From Eubacterium sp. (GTDB taxonomy: Bacteria; Bacillota; Clostridia; Oscillospirales; Acutalibacteraceae), in the NCBI GenBank assembly GCA_014465955.1, contig JACTVT010000007.1:1-59291 (forward strand): a DNA stretch of 59,291 nt, in the 5' to 3' direction. Positions within the stretch are counted from its first letter, which is position 1, and the number at the start of each line of letters is the position of its first letter. Shown here piece after piece: positions 7,168 to 15,716 of this stretch. A program made the position numbers and the translations under genes. The notes below the pieces were generated by a model. It was not told the origin of the DNA. It saw only the letters and a list, made by a program, of their open reading frames with translations, and did no database searches.

Positions 7168-9657
7168 ATGACATATGATGAATTTATAAATTCCAAAGTG
7201 CAGATTGCTAAGAAAACAGGCTTTGAAATTCCAGACAGTGAAATATGCGATAATCTGAAACCGCATCAAAAAGTCGCTGTTAAATGGAATATTGCTGGTG
7301 GTCGCAGGGCTAATTTTCTTAACTTTGGTTTAGGTAAAACGGTTATACAGCTTGAAACATTAAGAATTATTCTTAAATACAAGGGCGGTAAGGCGCTTAT
7401 TGTATGCCCATTTGATGTGATGCCTGAATTTGAAAGCGATGCAAAAAATATTTTACATATCAAACCGCCTGTGTTTGTTCAGACTGATAAAGAAATTGCC
7501 GAGAGTGACAGTGATTTCTTTATGACAAATTATGAGAGTGTAAGGGAAGGTAAAATTGATGTTACGCAATTTAAGTCAACTTCTCTTGATGAAGCATCTG
7601 TGCTTCGTTCATTCGGCAGTAAAACATATCAAACATTCTTGGATATATTCAAGGGTATTGAATACAAGTATGTAAACACAGCAACGCCGTCACCTAACAA
7701 GTATAAAGAGTTAATTCACTATGCTGGCTATCTTGAGATAATGGACACCGGGCAGGCCTTAACACGCTTCTTCAAGCGTGACAGCACCAAGGCGAATAAC
7801 TTAACTATTTATCCGAAGCGTGAAAAAGAATTCTGGCTGTGGATGGCTTCGTGGGCGTTGTTTATAACAAAGCCGTCTGACCTCGGTTTTTCTGATGAAG
7901 GCTATGACCTGCCACCATTAGAGGTCAAAACGCACATTGTAAAAAGTGAATATGCTGAAACGCCTTGCGATAAAGACGGACAAGCAAAAATGCTTCTTGA
8001 CACGGCTAATTCACTAAGTGAGGAAGCAAAGGAAAAAAACAACTCTGTTAAATCACGAATTGCAGTTGCAAAATCAATCATTAAGGAAAGCCCAGCCGAC
8101 CATTTCATATTATGGCACGATTTAGAGGTTGAGCGTAAGGAAATCAAAAGGCAGATTGACGGCGTAGTTGATATTTACGGCTCTATGGATATGGAATTAC
8201 GCAAAAAAAGGCTGTTCGATTTCAAAAACGGCAAAACAAAACTGTTTGCAACCAAGAAAAGCATCAGCGGCAGCGGTTGCAATTTCCAAAAGCATTGCCA
8301 CCGTGAAATATTCGTTGGTATTGACTACAAGTTCAATGATTTCATACAGGCAATACATCGTGTATATCGTTTTTTACAGACAGAAAAGGTTATTGTTGAC
8401 ATAATTTACACGGAAGCAGAAGAAGCCGTATATCAGGGCTTGATGAAGAAGTGGAAAGACCACAATGACCTGCAAAAGCGAATGAGCAATATTATAAAAG
8501 AATACGGACTTAATATTGAATACAACAATATTATTACAAGAAAAAAAGGAGTTGAGAGGGTGCAGGTAGTCGGCGAACACTACAAAGCAATCAATAATGA
8601 TTGTGTTGTTGAAACACAGAATATGGAAGATAACAGCATTGACCTTATATGCTCTTCCATTCCGTTTGGTAATCACTATGAATACAGTGCAAATTTTAAC
8701 GATTTCGGACACAACGAAAACGATGACAAATTTTTTGAGCAGATGGACTTCTTAAGCCCCGAATTGTTAAGGGTGCTTAAACCGGGCAGAGTCTTTGCCT
8801 GCCATATCAAAGACCGTATTTTGTTTGGTAATGCAACAGGTACAGGAATGCCGACAGTTGAGCCATTCCACGCCGATGCAATCAAGCATTTTATGAAGCA
8901 CGGCTTTCAGTTTATGGGGATGATAACGGTGTTAACCGATGTTGTGCGTGAAAATAATCAGACCTACAGACTGGGTTGGACTGAGCAGTGCAAAGACGGC
9001 ACTAAAATGGGCGTAGGCTGTGAGGAATATATATTACTTTTCCGTAAACTGCCAAGCGATACATCAAAGGCTTACGCCGACACCCCGGTAACTAAGGATA
9101 AAGAGAATTACACAAGGGGTCAATGGCAGTTAGATGCCCACGGCTTTTATCGTTCTTCAGGTGACAGACTTGTTTCAAAAGAGGAATTGAAGAATGTTGA
9201 TGTAAGCAAATTACAAAAGGTTTACAGGAATTATTCAAGAAACAATGTTTATTCCTATGATGAACATATCAAACTTGCAAACGAGCTTGACAAAGACGGC
9301 AAGTTGCCTGCTGCCTTTATGGTGGTTGCTCCCGGTTCTTGGAATGACAAAATATGGGATGATATTAACCGAATGCGTACACTGAACACATCGCAGAGTC
9401 AGAGAAAAGCAGAAATGCACATTTGCCCTTTGCAGTTGGATATTGTTGAAAGAATAATAACCAGATACAGCAATGAGGGTGAAACAGTGTATGATCCATT
9501 CGGCGGTTTAATGACGGTACCGTATATGGCTGTCAAAATGAAGCGTAACGGCATAGGCTGTGAACTTAACACCGATTATTTCCGTGATGGTGTAGGCTAT
9601 CTTCAGGAAGCAGAAAACGAAGTTTCTATGCCTACATTATTTGACCTTTTAGATTAA
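7168..9657 (+). CDS. SF2 helicase fused to a DNA adenine/N4-cytosine methyltransferase
   Basis: The protein has 829 aa. Residues 1-450 are an SF2 helicase: LKPHQ, Walker A GLGKT (54-58), DEAS (141-144), TATPSPN (171-177), and QAIHRVYRF (394-402). Residues 470-829 are a methyltransferase of the permuted type: target loop SSIPFG (496-501, in place of (D/S)PP(Y/F)) and the SAM-binding DPFGG (776-780). The last residues, MPTLFDLLD, resemble a beta-clamp binding peptide. Likely role: phage DNA methylation coupled to translocation or replication, giving protection from host restriction. The start follows the clamp stop by 2 nt. Confidence 0.85.
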   Translation: MTYDEFINSKVQIAKKTGFEIPDSEICDNLKPHQKVAVKWNIAGGRRANFLNFGLGKTVIQLETLRIILKYKGGKALIVCPFDVMPEFESDAKNILHIKPPVFVQTDKEIAESDSDFFMTNYESVREGKIDVTQFKSTSLDEASVLRSFGSKTYQTFLDIFKGIEYKYVNTATPSPNKYKELIHYAGYLEIMDTGQALTRFFKRDSTKANNLTIYPKREKEFWLWMASWALFITKPSDLGFSDEGYDLPPLEVKTHIVKSEYAETPCDKDGQAKMLLDTANSLSEEAKEKNNSVKSRIAVAKSIIKESPADHFILWHDLEVERKEIKRQIDGVVDIYGSMDMELRKKRLFDFKNGKTKLFATKKSISGSGCNFQKHCHREIFVGIDYKFNDFIQAIHRVYRFLQTEKVIVDIIYTEAEEAVYQGLMKKWKDHNDLQKRMSNIIKEYGLNIEYNNIITRKKGVERVQVVGEHYKAINNDCVVETQNMEDNSIDLICSSIPFGNHYEYSANFNDFGHNENDDKFFEQMDFLSPELLRVLKPGRVFACHIKDRILFGNATGTGMPTVEPFHADAIKHFMKHGFQFMGMITVLTDVVRENNQTYRLGWTEQCKDGTKMGVGCEEYILLFRKLPSDTSKAYADTPVTKDKENYTRGQWQLDAHGFYRSSGDRLVSKEELKNVDVSKLQKVYRNYSRNNVYSYDEHIKLANELDKDGKLPAAFMVVAPGSWNDKIWDDINRMRTLNTSQSQRKAEMHICPLQLDIVERIITRYSNEGETVYDPFGGLMTVPYMAVKMKRNGIGCELNTDYFRDGVGYLQEAENEVSMPTLFDLLD

Positions 9658-9670
9658 CATAACAAAACAG

Positions 9671-9812
9671 CGATGTGCTGCCTGACCTGATTAACAGTAT
9701 TTTCAACACCAATGGATTTTTGGTTTATGTACTTCTAATCATCAAGGCAAGGATTTATTTAACCGTAATGGTGTTAGCGGTTGTACTCCCTTTTTCAGGT
9801 CGGCAGACATCG
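9671..9812 (+). ncRNA. Candidate structured RNA (long closing stem)
   Basis: The ends pair through CGATGT (9671-9676), CTGCC (9678-9682) and GACCTG (9684-9689) with CAGGTC (9796-9801), GGCAG (9802-9806) and ACATCG (9807-9812). This gives 17 bp with only two single-base bulges (G9677, T9683). Inside, AACACCA (9705-9711) pairs with TGGTGTT (9769-9775). It fills the gap between two genes, ends 23 nt before ATG 9836, and has no ORF. It could be a leader switch or a free RNA; it matches no family I can name. Confidence 0.55.
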
Positions 9813-9835
9813 GTCACTTAAGGAGCATAAAACCT

Positions 9836-10144
9836 ATGGAAAAAACAATAACAAGTTGCTTTGGAATAAATAAGCTGAATTTAGCAGATATAAAAAAAGA
9901 ATTACAGTTGAATTATTCCGAAGAGGATAGAAAAGAATATATGCCCGGTACATCATTTACCATTGCTGAATATGACTATCTATTCCGACACATTCAGGAA
10001 TACACACTTAATAATTATCTTGTTAAAATTCAGCAGTATTCAAAATGTCGCAATCCTTTTGAAACAATAATCAAATGGGCATTTGCTGATTGCAATTTGT
10101 ATTTTTATGATATTACACAAGGCGGTGCAAATAATGACTTGTAA
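9836..10144 (+). CDS. Small phage protein downstream of RNA element
   Basis: The protein has 102 aa, starting after AAGGAGCATAAAACCT. No family recognised; it has a central aromatic-rich stretch (EYDYLFRHIQEYTLNNYL). The leader just before the ATG is repeated before the gene at 12441 (21 identical bases). It overlaps the following gene by 11 nt. If the RNA at 9671-9812 is a switch, this gene is the first under its control. Confidence 0.6.
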   Translation: MEKTITSCFGINKLNLADIKKELQLNYSEEDRKEYMPGTSFTIAEYDYLFRHIQEYTLNNYLVKIQQYSKCRNPFETIIKWAFADCNLYFYDITQGGANNDL

Positions 10145-10475
10145 AGATTGTATTCATTGTGAAATATGTCCTAATAAGAGAAAACACCATATCGTTAAAA
10201 ATGGTTTTCTTTTCTATTTTGAATGTGAAGATATTGAAAATATATGCTCAACATTTAAAGATAAATCCAAATACATAGAGTTGCCGTGTATTGCTATGAT
10301 TGAACAACATCTTGTAGGTGGTAAATTCATAAATAGTAGTTTGCAAAACTGGAATGGAAAATATGCAGTTGCTTATTTTGATAAGAAAAAATCAAATATA
10401 CTCTTGATTGATATTTGCGGAAAATATCCATACAACGCAGATGAAGCACAAAAAAGGATAAAGGAGTTGCAATGA
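10134..10475 (+). CDS. Cys-rich small protein (possible zinc binding)
   Basis: The protein has 113 aa, ATG 10134 after AAGGCGGTG. The N-terminus CKDCIHCEICP is dense in cysteines and could bind zinc or an Fe-S cluster. The rest has beta-rich segments. Its stop overlaps the ATG of the PP-loop enzyme by 4 nt, so it may be a partner of that enzyme or of the radical SAM protein. Confidence 0.55.
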   Translation: MTCKDCIHCEICPNKRKHHIVKNGFLFYFECEDIENICSTFKDKSKYIELPCIAMIEQHLVGGKFINSSLQNWNGKYAVAYFDKKKSNILLIDICGKYPYNADEAQKRIKELQ

Positions 10476-11212
10476 AAACTAAATATTATGTAGCAAATAT
10501 CAGTGGTGGCAAAGACAGTATGGCAATGCTTATTGTTTTGCTTGCAAATGGTTGTCCGATTGATGAAGTAATATTTTTTGATACTGGTTGGGAATTTGAT
10601 TGCATTTATAAAAACATTGAGGTGGTACAGGCTATTTGCAGTGAACATAATATCAAATTCATTGTACTTAAACCTGACAAGCCTTTTGATTATATGATGT
10701 TTGATTATAAATTCAAAAAGCGAGCAAAACCACACGAAGAGCAAATCGGCAAAAGTTGGTGCGGTGGTTTGTGTAGGTGGGGTACATTTGAAAAGGTAAA
10801 GGCAATCAATAATCATTTCAAGCAACCTGAATATGAAGATAAAGAAGTTTATCACTACATAGGGCTTGCTTATGATGAACAAAAGCGAATAGCCAAAAAT
10901 AAAGACCCACACAAACTATATCCGCTTAATATATTTCAGATAACCGAGCAAATGGCACTTGATATTTGCATTGAAAACGGCATTGACTTCAAAGAAAACG
11001 GTGTGTGCTTATATGACATACTTGATAGGGTCAGTTGCTGGTGTTGCAGTAATAAAAACCTTAAAGAATTAAGAAATTATTATTTGCATCTGCCTGAATA
11101 TTGGCAAAGACTGAAAGATTACCAGAGCAGAACAGACCGACCATTCAGACGAGATGGTAAGACAATATATGACCTTGAAGAAAGATTTGCAAACGAGGTA
11201 TGTAACAAATGA
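10472..11212 (+). CDS. PP-loop (PAPS reductase-like) enzyme
   Basis: The protein has 246 aa. The ATP-binding PP-loop SGGKDS is at 11-16. Cysteine pairs follow in WCGGLCRW (C97, C101) and SCWCC (C189, C191, C192), which could hold an Fe-S cluster, as in DndC-like and thiolation enzymes. PAPS reductase-family proteins in phages are linked to sulfur insertion into nucleic acid or to sulfur assimilation; the substrate here is unknown. It overlaps the radical SAM gene by 4 nt (ATGA), a sign that both are made together. Confidence 0.8.
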   Translation: MKTKYYVANISGGKDSMAMLIVLLANGCPIDEVIFFDTGWEFDCIYKNIEVVQAICSEHNIKFIVLKPDKPFDYMMFDYKFKKRAKPHEEQIGKSWCGGLCRWGTFEKVKAINNHFKQPEYEDKEVYHYIGLAYDEQKRIAKNKDPHKLYPLNIFQITEQMALDICIENGIDFKENGVCLYDILDRVSCWCCSNKNLKELRNYYLHLPEYWQRLKDYQSRTDRPFRRDGKTIYDLEERFANEVCNK

Positions 11213-12183
11213 AAATCGGCTTAATAGATGTTGACGGCCATAACTTCCCGAATTTATCTTTGATGAAAATATCAGCATACCACAAAGCTAAAGGTGATGA
11301 AGTAAGCTGGTGTATTCCTCTTTTAGAATATGACATTGTTTATCAATGCAAAGTATTCAGTGATACATATTCAAATGATATTTCCTTTTTACCACAAGCA
11401 GACACGGTAATAAAGGGCGGTACAGGCTACGCAATCGAAGTTGTTGATGGTAAAGAAATCTATCACAAAGAATTAGATAAGCCATTGCCTGATGAAATTG
11501 AACACCAGTATCCTGATTACAGTTTATACCCTGAATATACAAAAGATACAGCCTATGGATTTATGACAAGAGGTTGTTGCAATAATTGTAGTTTTTGCAT
11601 TGTAAGCAAAAAAGAAGGTATGTGCAGTCAAAAGGTTGCTGACCTTTCGGAATTTTGGAACGGTCAAAAGCATATAAAACTTCTTGACCCTAACATACTT
11701 GCTTGTAAGGAACGCAAAGAATTATTACAACAGCTTATAGACAGCAAAGTGAAAGTTGATTTTACACAAGGCTTGGATGCACGCTTTATAACTGATGAAA
11801 TTGCAGAATTGATTTGTCAATGCAAACTTGAAATGGTGCATTTTGCTTTTGATTTTATGAAGAATGAAAAGCAGATTGTCAAAGGTCTAAAAATATTTAA
11901 AGAACATTTCAAAAAAAGTGATAGATTGCTGACAGTCTATATTCTGACAAATTTTGATACTACGCACAAAGAAGATTGGTACAGAACAAAAAAGGTGATT
12001 GAATTAGGCTATCAGCCAGATATTAGAATATATCAAAAACCGACTGCACCGCAATTCCTTAGGGATTTGCAGAGATGGAGCAATAACCGACAGTTATATC
12101 ATTCAACCTCATTTGAAGATTATGTGCCGAGAAAAGACGGCAAAACCTGTGGCGAATTATACGCTGATATTCTGAAAGGATGA
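11209..12183 (+). CDS. Radical SAM protein
   Basis: The protein has 324 aa. The cluster motif CxxxCxxC is C123-x3-C127-x2-C130 in TRGCCNNCSFC. The first 110 residues form a Rossmann-like part with no CxxxC. Radical SAM enzymes use a [4Fe-4S] cluster to start radical chemistry such as methylation or methylthiolation. Directly downstream of a PP-loop sulfur enzyme, a nucleic-acid modification role is attractive but unproven. It overlaps its left neighbour by 4 nt. Confidence 0.85.
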   Translation: MKIGLIDVDGHNFPNLSLMKISAYHKAKGDEVSWCIPLLEYDIVYQCKVFSDTYSNDISFLPQADTVIKGGTGYAIEVVDGKEIYHKELDKPLPDEIEHQYPDYSLYPEYTKDTAYGFMTRGCCNNCSFCIVSKKEGMCSQKVADLSEFWNGQKHIKLLDPNILACKERKELLQQLIDSKVKVDFTQGLDARFITDEIAELICQCKLEMVHFAFDFMKNEKQIVKGLKIFKEHFKKSDRLLTVYILTNFDTTHKEDWYRTKKVIELGYQPDIRIYQKPTAPQFLRDLQRWSNNRQLYHSTSFEDYVPRKDGKTCGELYADILKG

Positions 12184-12188
12184 TAAAA

Positions 12189-12422
12189 ATGTTTGTATAT
12201 GCAATTCGTAATCGAAAAACAAAAAAACTGGTAACAGGTACAAACTTCAATTATAGTCCGCATCGGCAGATATACAAGTCAGGTACTCGAATACCTCTGC
12301 TTTTCACAAAATTTCAAAAAGATTTAGGTTGTATTGAAATCGAAATGAGAAACAGAATGATGTCTAAAGGTAATTTTGAGATTGTAAAATTAAAACTTTC
12401 TTTTGAAGAAGTGATTGAATAA
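12189..12422 (+). CDS. Small basic phage protein
   Basis: The protein has 77 aa. ATG 12189 is preferred over 12180 because AAAGGA lies 8 nt upstream. It starts MFVYAIRNRKTKKLVTGTNF and is Lys/Arg-rich. The pattern recurs in Firmicutes prophages but has no function I can assign. Confidence 0.5.
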   Translation: MFVYAIRNRKTKKLVTGTNFNYSPHRQIYKSGTRIPLLFTKFQKDLGCIEIEMRNRMMSKGNFEIVKLKLSFEEVIE

Positions 12423-12440
12423 GAAAGGAGCATAAAACCT

Positions 12441-12839
12441 ATGGAATTAAAAGAAGCAATAGCAATACAACAACATCTTATTCATTCTTATGTAATGGGG
12501 CAAAAATTGAAATTAGGGAATATAAGTGGTTTTGCTAACACTGAATTTCAAAAGAATATTGAGAGTTGCAAAATAGCAATATCGTTAATGGAAAATGCTA
12601 TGAACTCACAGAAAGATATATTAGATAAAACAGAGTTTTCTAATAAGATGGTGTCTGCGGTTGTTGACAATCGACTGTATAACAAAGCATTAAGAGAAGC
12701 CGAAGAGTCAGAAAATGAAGTTGCTATAAAAACAATTAACGCAATGAAAGTAGTCGCCGATTTACATAAAATTTCATTTGGTGAATTTCGTCAAATGATT
12801 GTGGAGTTAGGTGCAATAACAAGTGAGGTAGAAGAATGA
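12441..12839 (+). CDS. Phage protein of unknown function
   Basis: The protein has 132 aa, mostly helical by composition. It is preceded by the same 20-base leader as the gene at 9836. It overlaps the zinc-ribbon gene by 4 nt. No family recognised. Confidence 0.55.
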   Translation: MELKEAIAIQQHLIHSYVMGQKLKLGNISGFANTEFQKNIESCKIAISLMENAMNSQKDILDKTEFSNKMVSAVVDNRLYNKALREAEESENEVAIKTINAMKVVADLHKISFGEFRQMIVELGAITSEVEE

Positions 12840-13003
12840 AAGAAGTATTTATGTGTCGCCCTTGTGCAGAAAAACTCAAGGCAGCAGGCGAAGCGATTAT
12901 GTACGGCTCGGTAAAAGACAAGGGCATATGCGATGAATGTAAGCGCAGTAAATATCTTTATCGCTGTGAAAGGATAAACGAAGATGCAACAAATCACACT
13001 TGA
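12836..13003 (+). CDS. Small zinc-ribbon protein
   Basis: The protein has 55 aa. It has two CxxC pairs (MCRPCAEK and ICDECKR) plus a further Cys (YRCER), so it probably holds one zinc. It starts inside the end of the previous gene (ATGA) and overlaps the C5 methyltransferase gene by 20 nt. Role unknown; possibly a DNA- or RNA-binding adaptor. Confidence 0.6.
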   Translation: MKEVFMCRPCAEKLKAAGEAIMYGSVKDKGICDECKRSKYLYRCERINEDATNHT

Positions 13004-14534
13004 TTATTTCAAACCTCATTACAGCATCAATCAGCCTGTGCGATTGATTGAATTGTTTGCAGGTATAGGCAGTCAGGCGAAAGCCTTGCAGAAATTAGGT
13101 GTTGATTTTGAAAAGTGGATTATAAGTGAATGGGAAGTGAATGCCACCAAATCATATAAGGCAATCCAATGTGAAAATGATAACACTGATTACAGCAAGG
13201 GAATAAATCAAAAAGAATTGATTAACGCCCTTTTCAGTATAGGCATTTCCAATGACGGCAAAGAGCCTATGACTCTTCAGCAGATTGCCAGAAAGAATGA
13301 AAAGTGGCTGAGAGAAACATATAATGCCTACAAAGCTACGCATAATATATCAAATTTAATGCTGGCAGCAGGCAAGGACCTTAATATTGTTGATGTGGAA
13401 AAATACATATACATATTGACCTATTCATTCCCTTGTCAGGATTTGAGTATTGCAGGTAAGCAAGCCGGAATGAAAAAAGGAAGCAAAACAAGGTCTGGGC
13501 TTTTGTGGGAGGTTGAACGCCTGTTGAAAGAATGCGAAAATCTGCCGCAGGTGTTATTAATGGAAAATGTAACACAGGTGCATAACAAAAAGAATTTCGC
13601 TGATTTCAAAAAGTGGGTTGAATGCTTGGAGGATTTGGGCTACAGCAATTATTATGCTGACCTGAATGCTAAAGATTATGGTGTTCCGCAAAATAGAAAT
13701 CGTACATTTATGATTTCTATTCTCGGCGATTATTATTATCAATTCCCTGAACCGTTCAAACTACAAAAGCGACTTAAAGATATTCTGGAAACTGATGTTG
13801 ATGAAAAATATTATTTATCGTCAACAGTATTAAAAGGATTTGAAAAGCATAACGCAAGGCACCTTGCAAAGGGTACAGGATTTCTGTGGAAACCGAAAAC
13901 AGAAAATGATATTGCTTGTTGTATCAGAAGCAATTCTGCTCTTGCTCCGACTGATAACACAATAATTGATGAAGTTATCGGAAGCACTCAAAAAAATGCT
14001 TATCGTGGTTCTCTGAATGGAACTTGCTCAGCATTAACAACTGCTATGAGTGAAATTGGTAGCAATATTCCTATGATTAAGCAAGTAGCTCAATTATATC
14101 CTAACTCAGGCAATCCGCAAAATGGGCGTGTGTTCAGCAGTGATGGTATTAGTTGTAGCCTTAAAACTCCGCAAGGCGGTAACTCACAGCCTATGATTAT
14201 TGAACCTGTATGTATAAATTCTAAAGATGAAACGGGAAAGCAGCCGAGTTTATCAGACAGAATTTATGAGAGTGATGCAATATCAACAGCCATAACTACA
14301 AGCCAGTTTTTTATGCCAAATTATTTACTTGATGATTTCAAAGTTAGAAAACTGACCCCTAAAGAATGCTTAAGGCTTATGACATTTGATGATGCTGATT
14401 ATGAAAAACTAAAGGCAGCAGGTATAAGCGACTCAGCCATATACAAAGAAGCCGGGAATAGCATCGTGGTTAATGTTATGGTATTTATCTTTGCTATGCT
14501 GTTTGATATTAAGGTAAATTTTTATGAAGTATAG
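12984..14534 (+). CDS. C5-cytosine DNA methyltransferase
   Basis: The protein has 516 aa. It has the motif order of the family: ELFAGIGS (24-30), PCQ catalytic loop at 150-152 (SFPCQDLSIAG), ENV at 194-196, QNRNR at 236-240, and AGNSIV near the C-terminus. The stretch between motifs I and IV is longer than usual (about 100 residues). No matching restriction enzyme is next to it, so it is probably an orphan that hides phage DNA from host restriction. It ends 11 nt into the next gene. Confidence 0.93.
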   Translation: MQQITLDYFKPHYSINQPVRLIELFAGIGSQAKALQKLGVDFEKWIISEWEVNATKSYKAIQCENDNTDYSKGINQKELINALFSIGISNDGKEPMTLQQIARKNEKWLRETYNAYKATHNISNLMLAAGKDLNIVDVEKYIYILTYSFPCQDLSIAGKQAGMKKGSKTRSGLLWEVERLLKECENLPQVLLMENVTQVHNKKNFADFKKWVECLEDLGYSNYYADLNAKDYGVPQNRNRTFMISILGDYYYQFPEPFKLQKRLKDILETDVDEKYYLSSTVLKGFEKHNARHLAKGTGFLWKPKTENDIACCIRSNSALAPTDNTIIDEVIGSTQKNAYRGSLNGTCSALTTAMSEIGSNIPMIKQVAQLYPNSGNPQNGRVFSSDGISCSLKTPQGGNSQPMIIEPVCINSKDETGKQPSLSDRIYESDAISTAITTSQFFMPNYLLDDFKVRKLTPKECLRLMTFDDADYEKLKAAGISDSAIYKEAGNSIVVNVMVFIFAMLFDIKVNFYEV

Positions 14535-14769
14535 CGAATATCGGCATTATCAAAAAGTATCATATTTCTTTGAACAGTTTGTCAATGCTGAGCCACAAGC
14601 ACGATGTTCAGACGGTTTCTTAAATAAACCTGCTATACAGGAAGCCGCTGAACTTCTTATTGAGCGTGGTTATTTTAGAGATAAAATGGCAATGAAAAAA
14701 CAGGCATTACAACAGTTTTCAATTATTCTTCCTGAATGGGTATTTAATCAAATCAAGGAAAGGAAATAA
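14524..14769 (+). CDS. Small phage protein
   Basis: The protein has 81 aa, starting ATG 14524 inside the methyltransferase end. It has many aromatic residues at its N-terminus and a helical C-terminal half. It is unrecognised but tightly packed in the operon. Confidence 0.55.
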   Translation: MKYSEYRHYQKVSYFFEQFVNAEPQARCSDGFLNKPAIQEAAELLIERGYFRDKMAMKKQALQQFSIILPEWVFNQIKERK

Positions 14770-14771
14770 AT

Positions 14772-15266
14772 ATGGCAAAAAAACAATATACAGCAACTAC
14801 CGATTATGAGAAAAAGCTCAAAAAGGTAATGCAGAGATTTGGAGTTGAAGAATTCGACTTCGATTATTCAAGAAAATTAGCCTTTGTAGAATTCTTTTAT
14901 AAAGGTCAGGCGTACAGATTTGAACAAAGCATTGAAAATGCAAAAAAACACGGTGTTAATCTTTGTTATGGAAGTGACTGCTTTGCTCAAATTGTTTTAT
15001 CGCTTGAAGATTTAGCCAGAATGAACGAGCGTGGTATATATGATTTATCAACTTGGCTGACAGGCTTAAAGCAACTTCCGTCAGCCCCGGCAATACCAAA
15101 TGAATTTTTAATATTGCAGTTTAATGCAATTCCAACGATGGAAGAATTAAAAACAAGGTATCACAAGCTGGCTAAAGAAACGCATCCCGATACAGGCGGT
15201 AATTCTGAGCAGTTCAATATTATCAATGAAGCATATAAAAAATGCTGTGAATATCTGGAGGTGTAA
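14772..15266 (+). CDS. J-domain protein
   Basis: The protein has 164 aa. The C-terminal part (about 121-164) is a short DnaJ domain: MEELKTRYHKLAKETHPD..GG.SEQFNIINEAYK with the HPD tripeptide that triggers DnaK ATP hydrolysis. The N-terminal 115 residues are unique. Phage J-proteins recruit host DnaK, for example to remodel replication complexes. The specific target here is unknown. Confidence 0.82.
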   Translation: MAKKQYTATTDYEKKLKKVMQRFGVEEFDFDYSRKLAFVEFFYKGQAYRFEQSIENAKKHGVNLCYGSDCFAQIVLSLEDLARMNERGIYDLSTWLTGLKQLPSAPAIPNEFLILQFNAIPTMEELKTRYHKLAKETHPDTGGNSEQFNIINEAYKKCCEYLEV

Positions 15267-15270
15267 AATT

Positions 15271-15555
15271 ATGTCAGTACAAGATACCTTGAATAGCATT
15301 GAAAAACAAGTCAATGAAGATGGCTTTAATGGAACATTGCACATATCTTGCGAAGATTATGGAGTAATCAAAAAAGCCCTTGAATTGCAGATACCGAAAA
15401 AGTCTATTGAAAAAGATATTGGCAAATTGAAAATTCCAGATACAGCATTTTGTCCTATCTGTGATAATCCTGTTATAAAGGATGAAGCCGACAATTATGA
15501 ACAAGCATATTGTTGTTATTGCGGACAAGCGATTGATTGGAGTGATAGCGAATGA
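15271..15555 (+). CDS. Zinc-ribbon phage protein
   Basis: The protein has 94 aa, ATG 15271 after GGAGGTG. The C-terminal CPICDNPV...YCCYCGQAIDW is a two-pair zinc ribbon of a type often seen in Firmicutes phage early genes. Its stop overlaps the next ATG (4 nt). Function unknown. Confidence 0.7.
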   Translation: MSVQDTLNSIEKQVNEDGFNGTLHISCEDYGVIKKALELQIPKKSIEKDIGKLKIPDTAFCPICDNPVIKDEADNYEQAYCCYCGQAIDWSDSE

Positions 15556-15716
15556 TTACTAAAATCTCAACCAGTGCAGATAGTGACGGCTACAAAATTA
15601 CTGTTACATCTAAAGATATATGGGTGATTGAAAAAATCAAATCAATGGTAGTTAAATTCAGCGATGCTATACAGACAAAAGGCGAAAAAATTGCAAAGAA
15701 AGGTAGTTATGAATAA
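15552..15716 (+). CDS. 54-aa phage protein
   Basis: It starts ATG 15552 in the ATGA overlap with its left neighbour and ends one base into the next ATG. Lys/Ser/Thr-rich, no recognised domain. The perfect packing between two genes supports it as real. Confidence 0.5.
   Translation: MITKISTSADSDGYKITVTSKDIWVIEKIKSMVVKFSDAIQTKGEKIAKKGSYE

Noticed and set aside
10373..10912. Leftward 179-codon open frame
   Set aside because: It is the reverse frame of the Cys-rich and PP-loop genes, with low-complexity hydrophobic content and no ribosome binding site.
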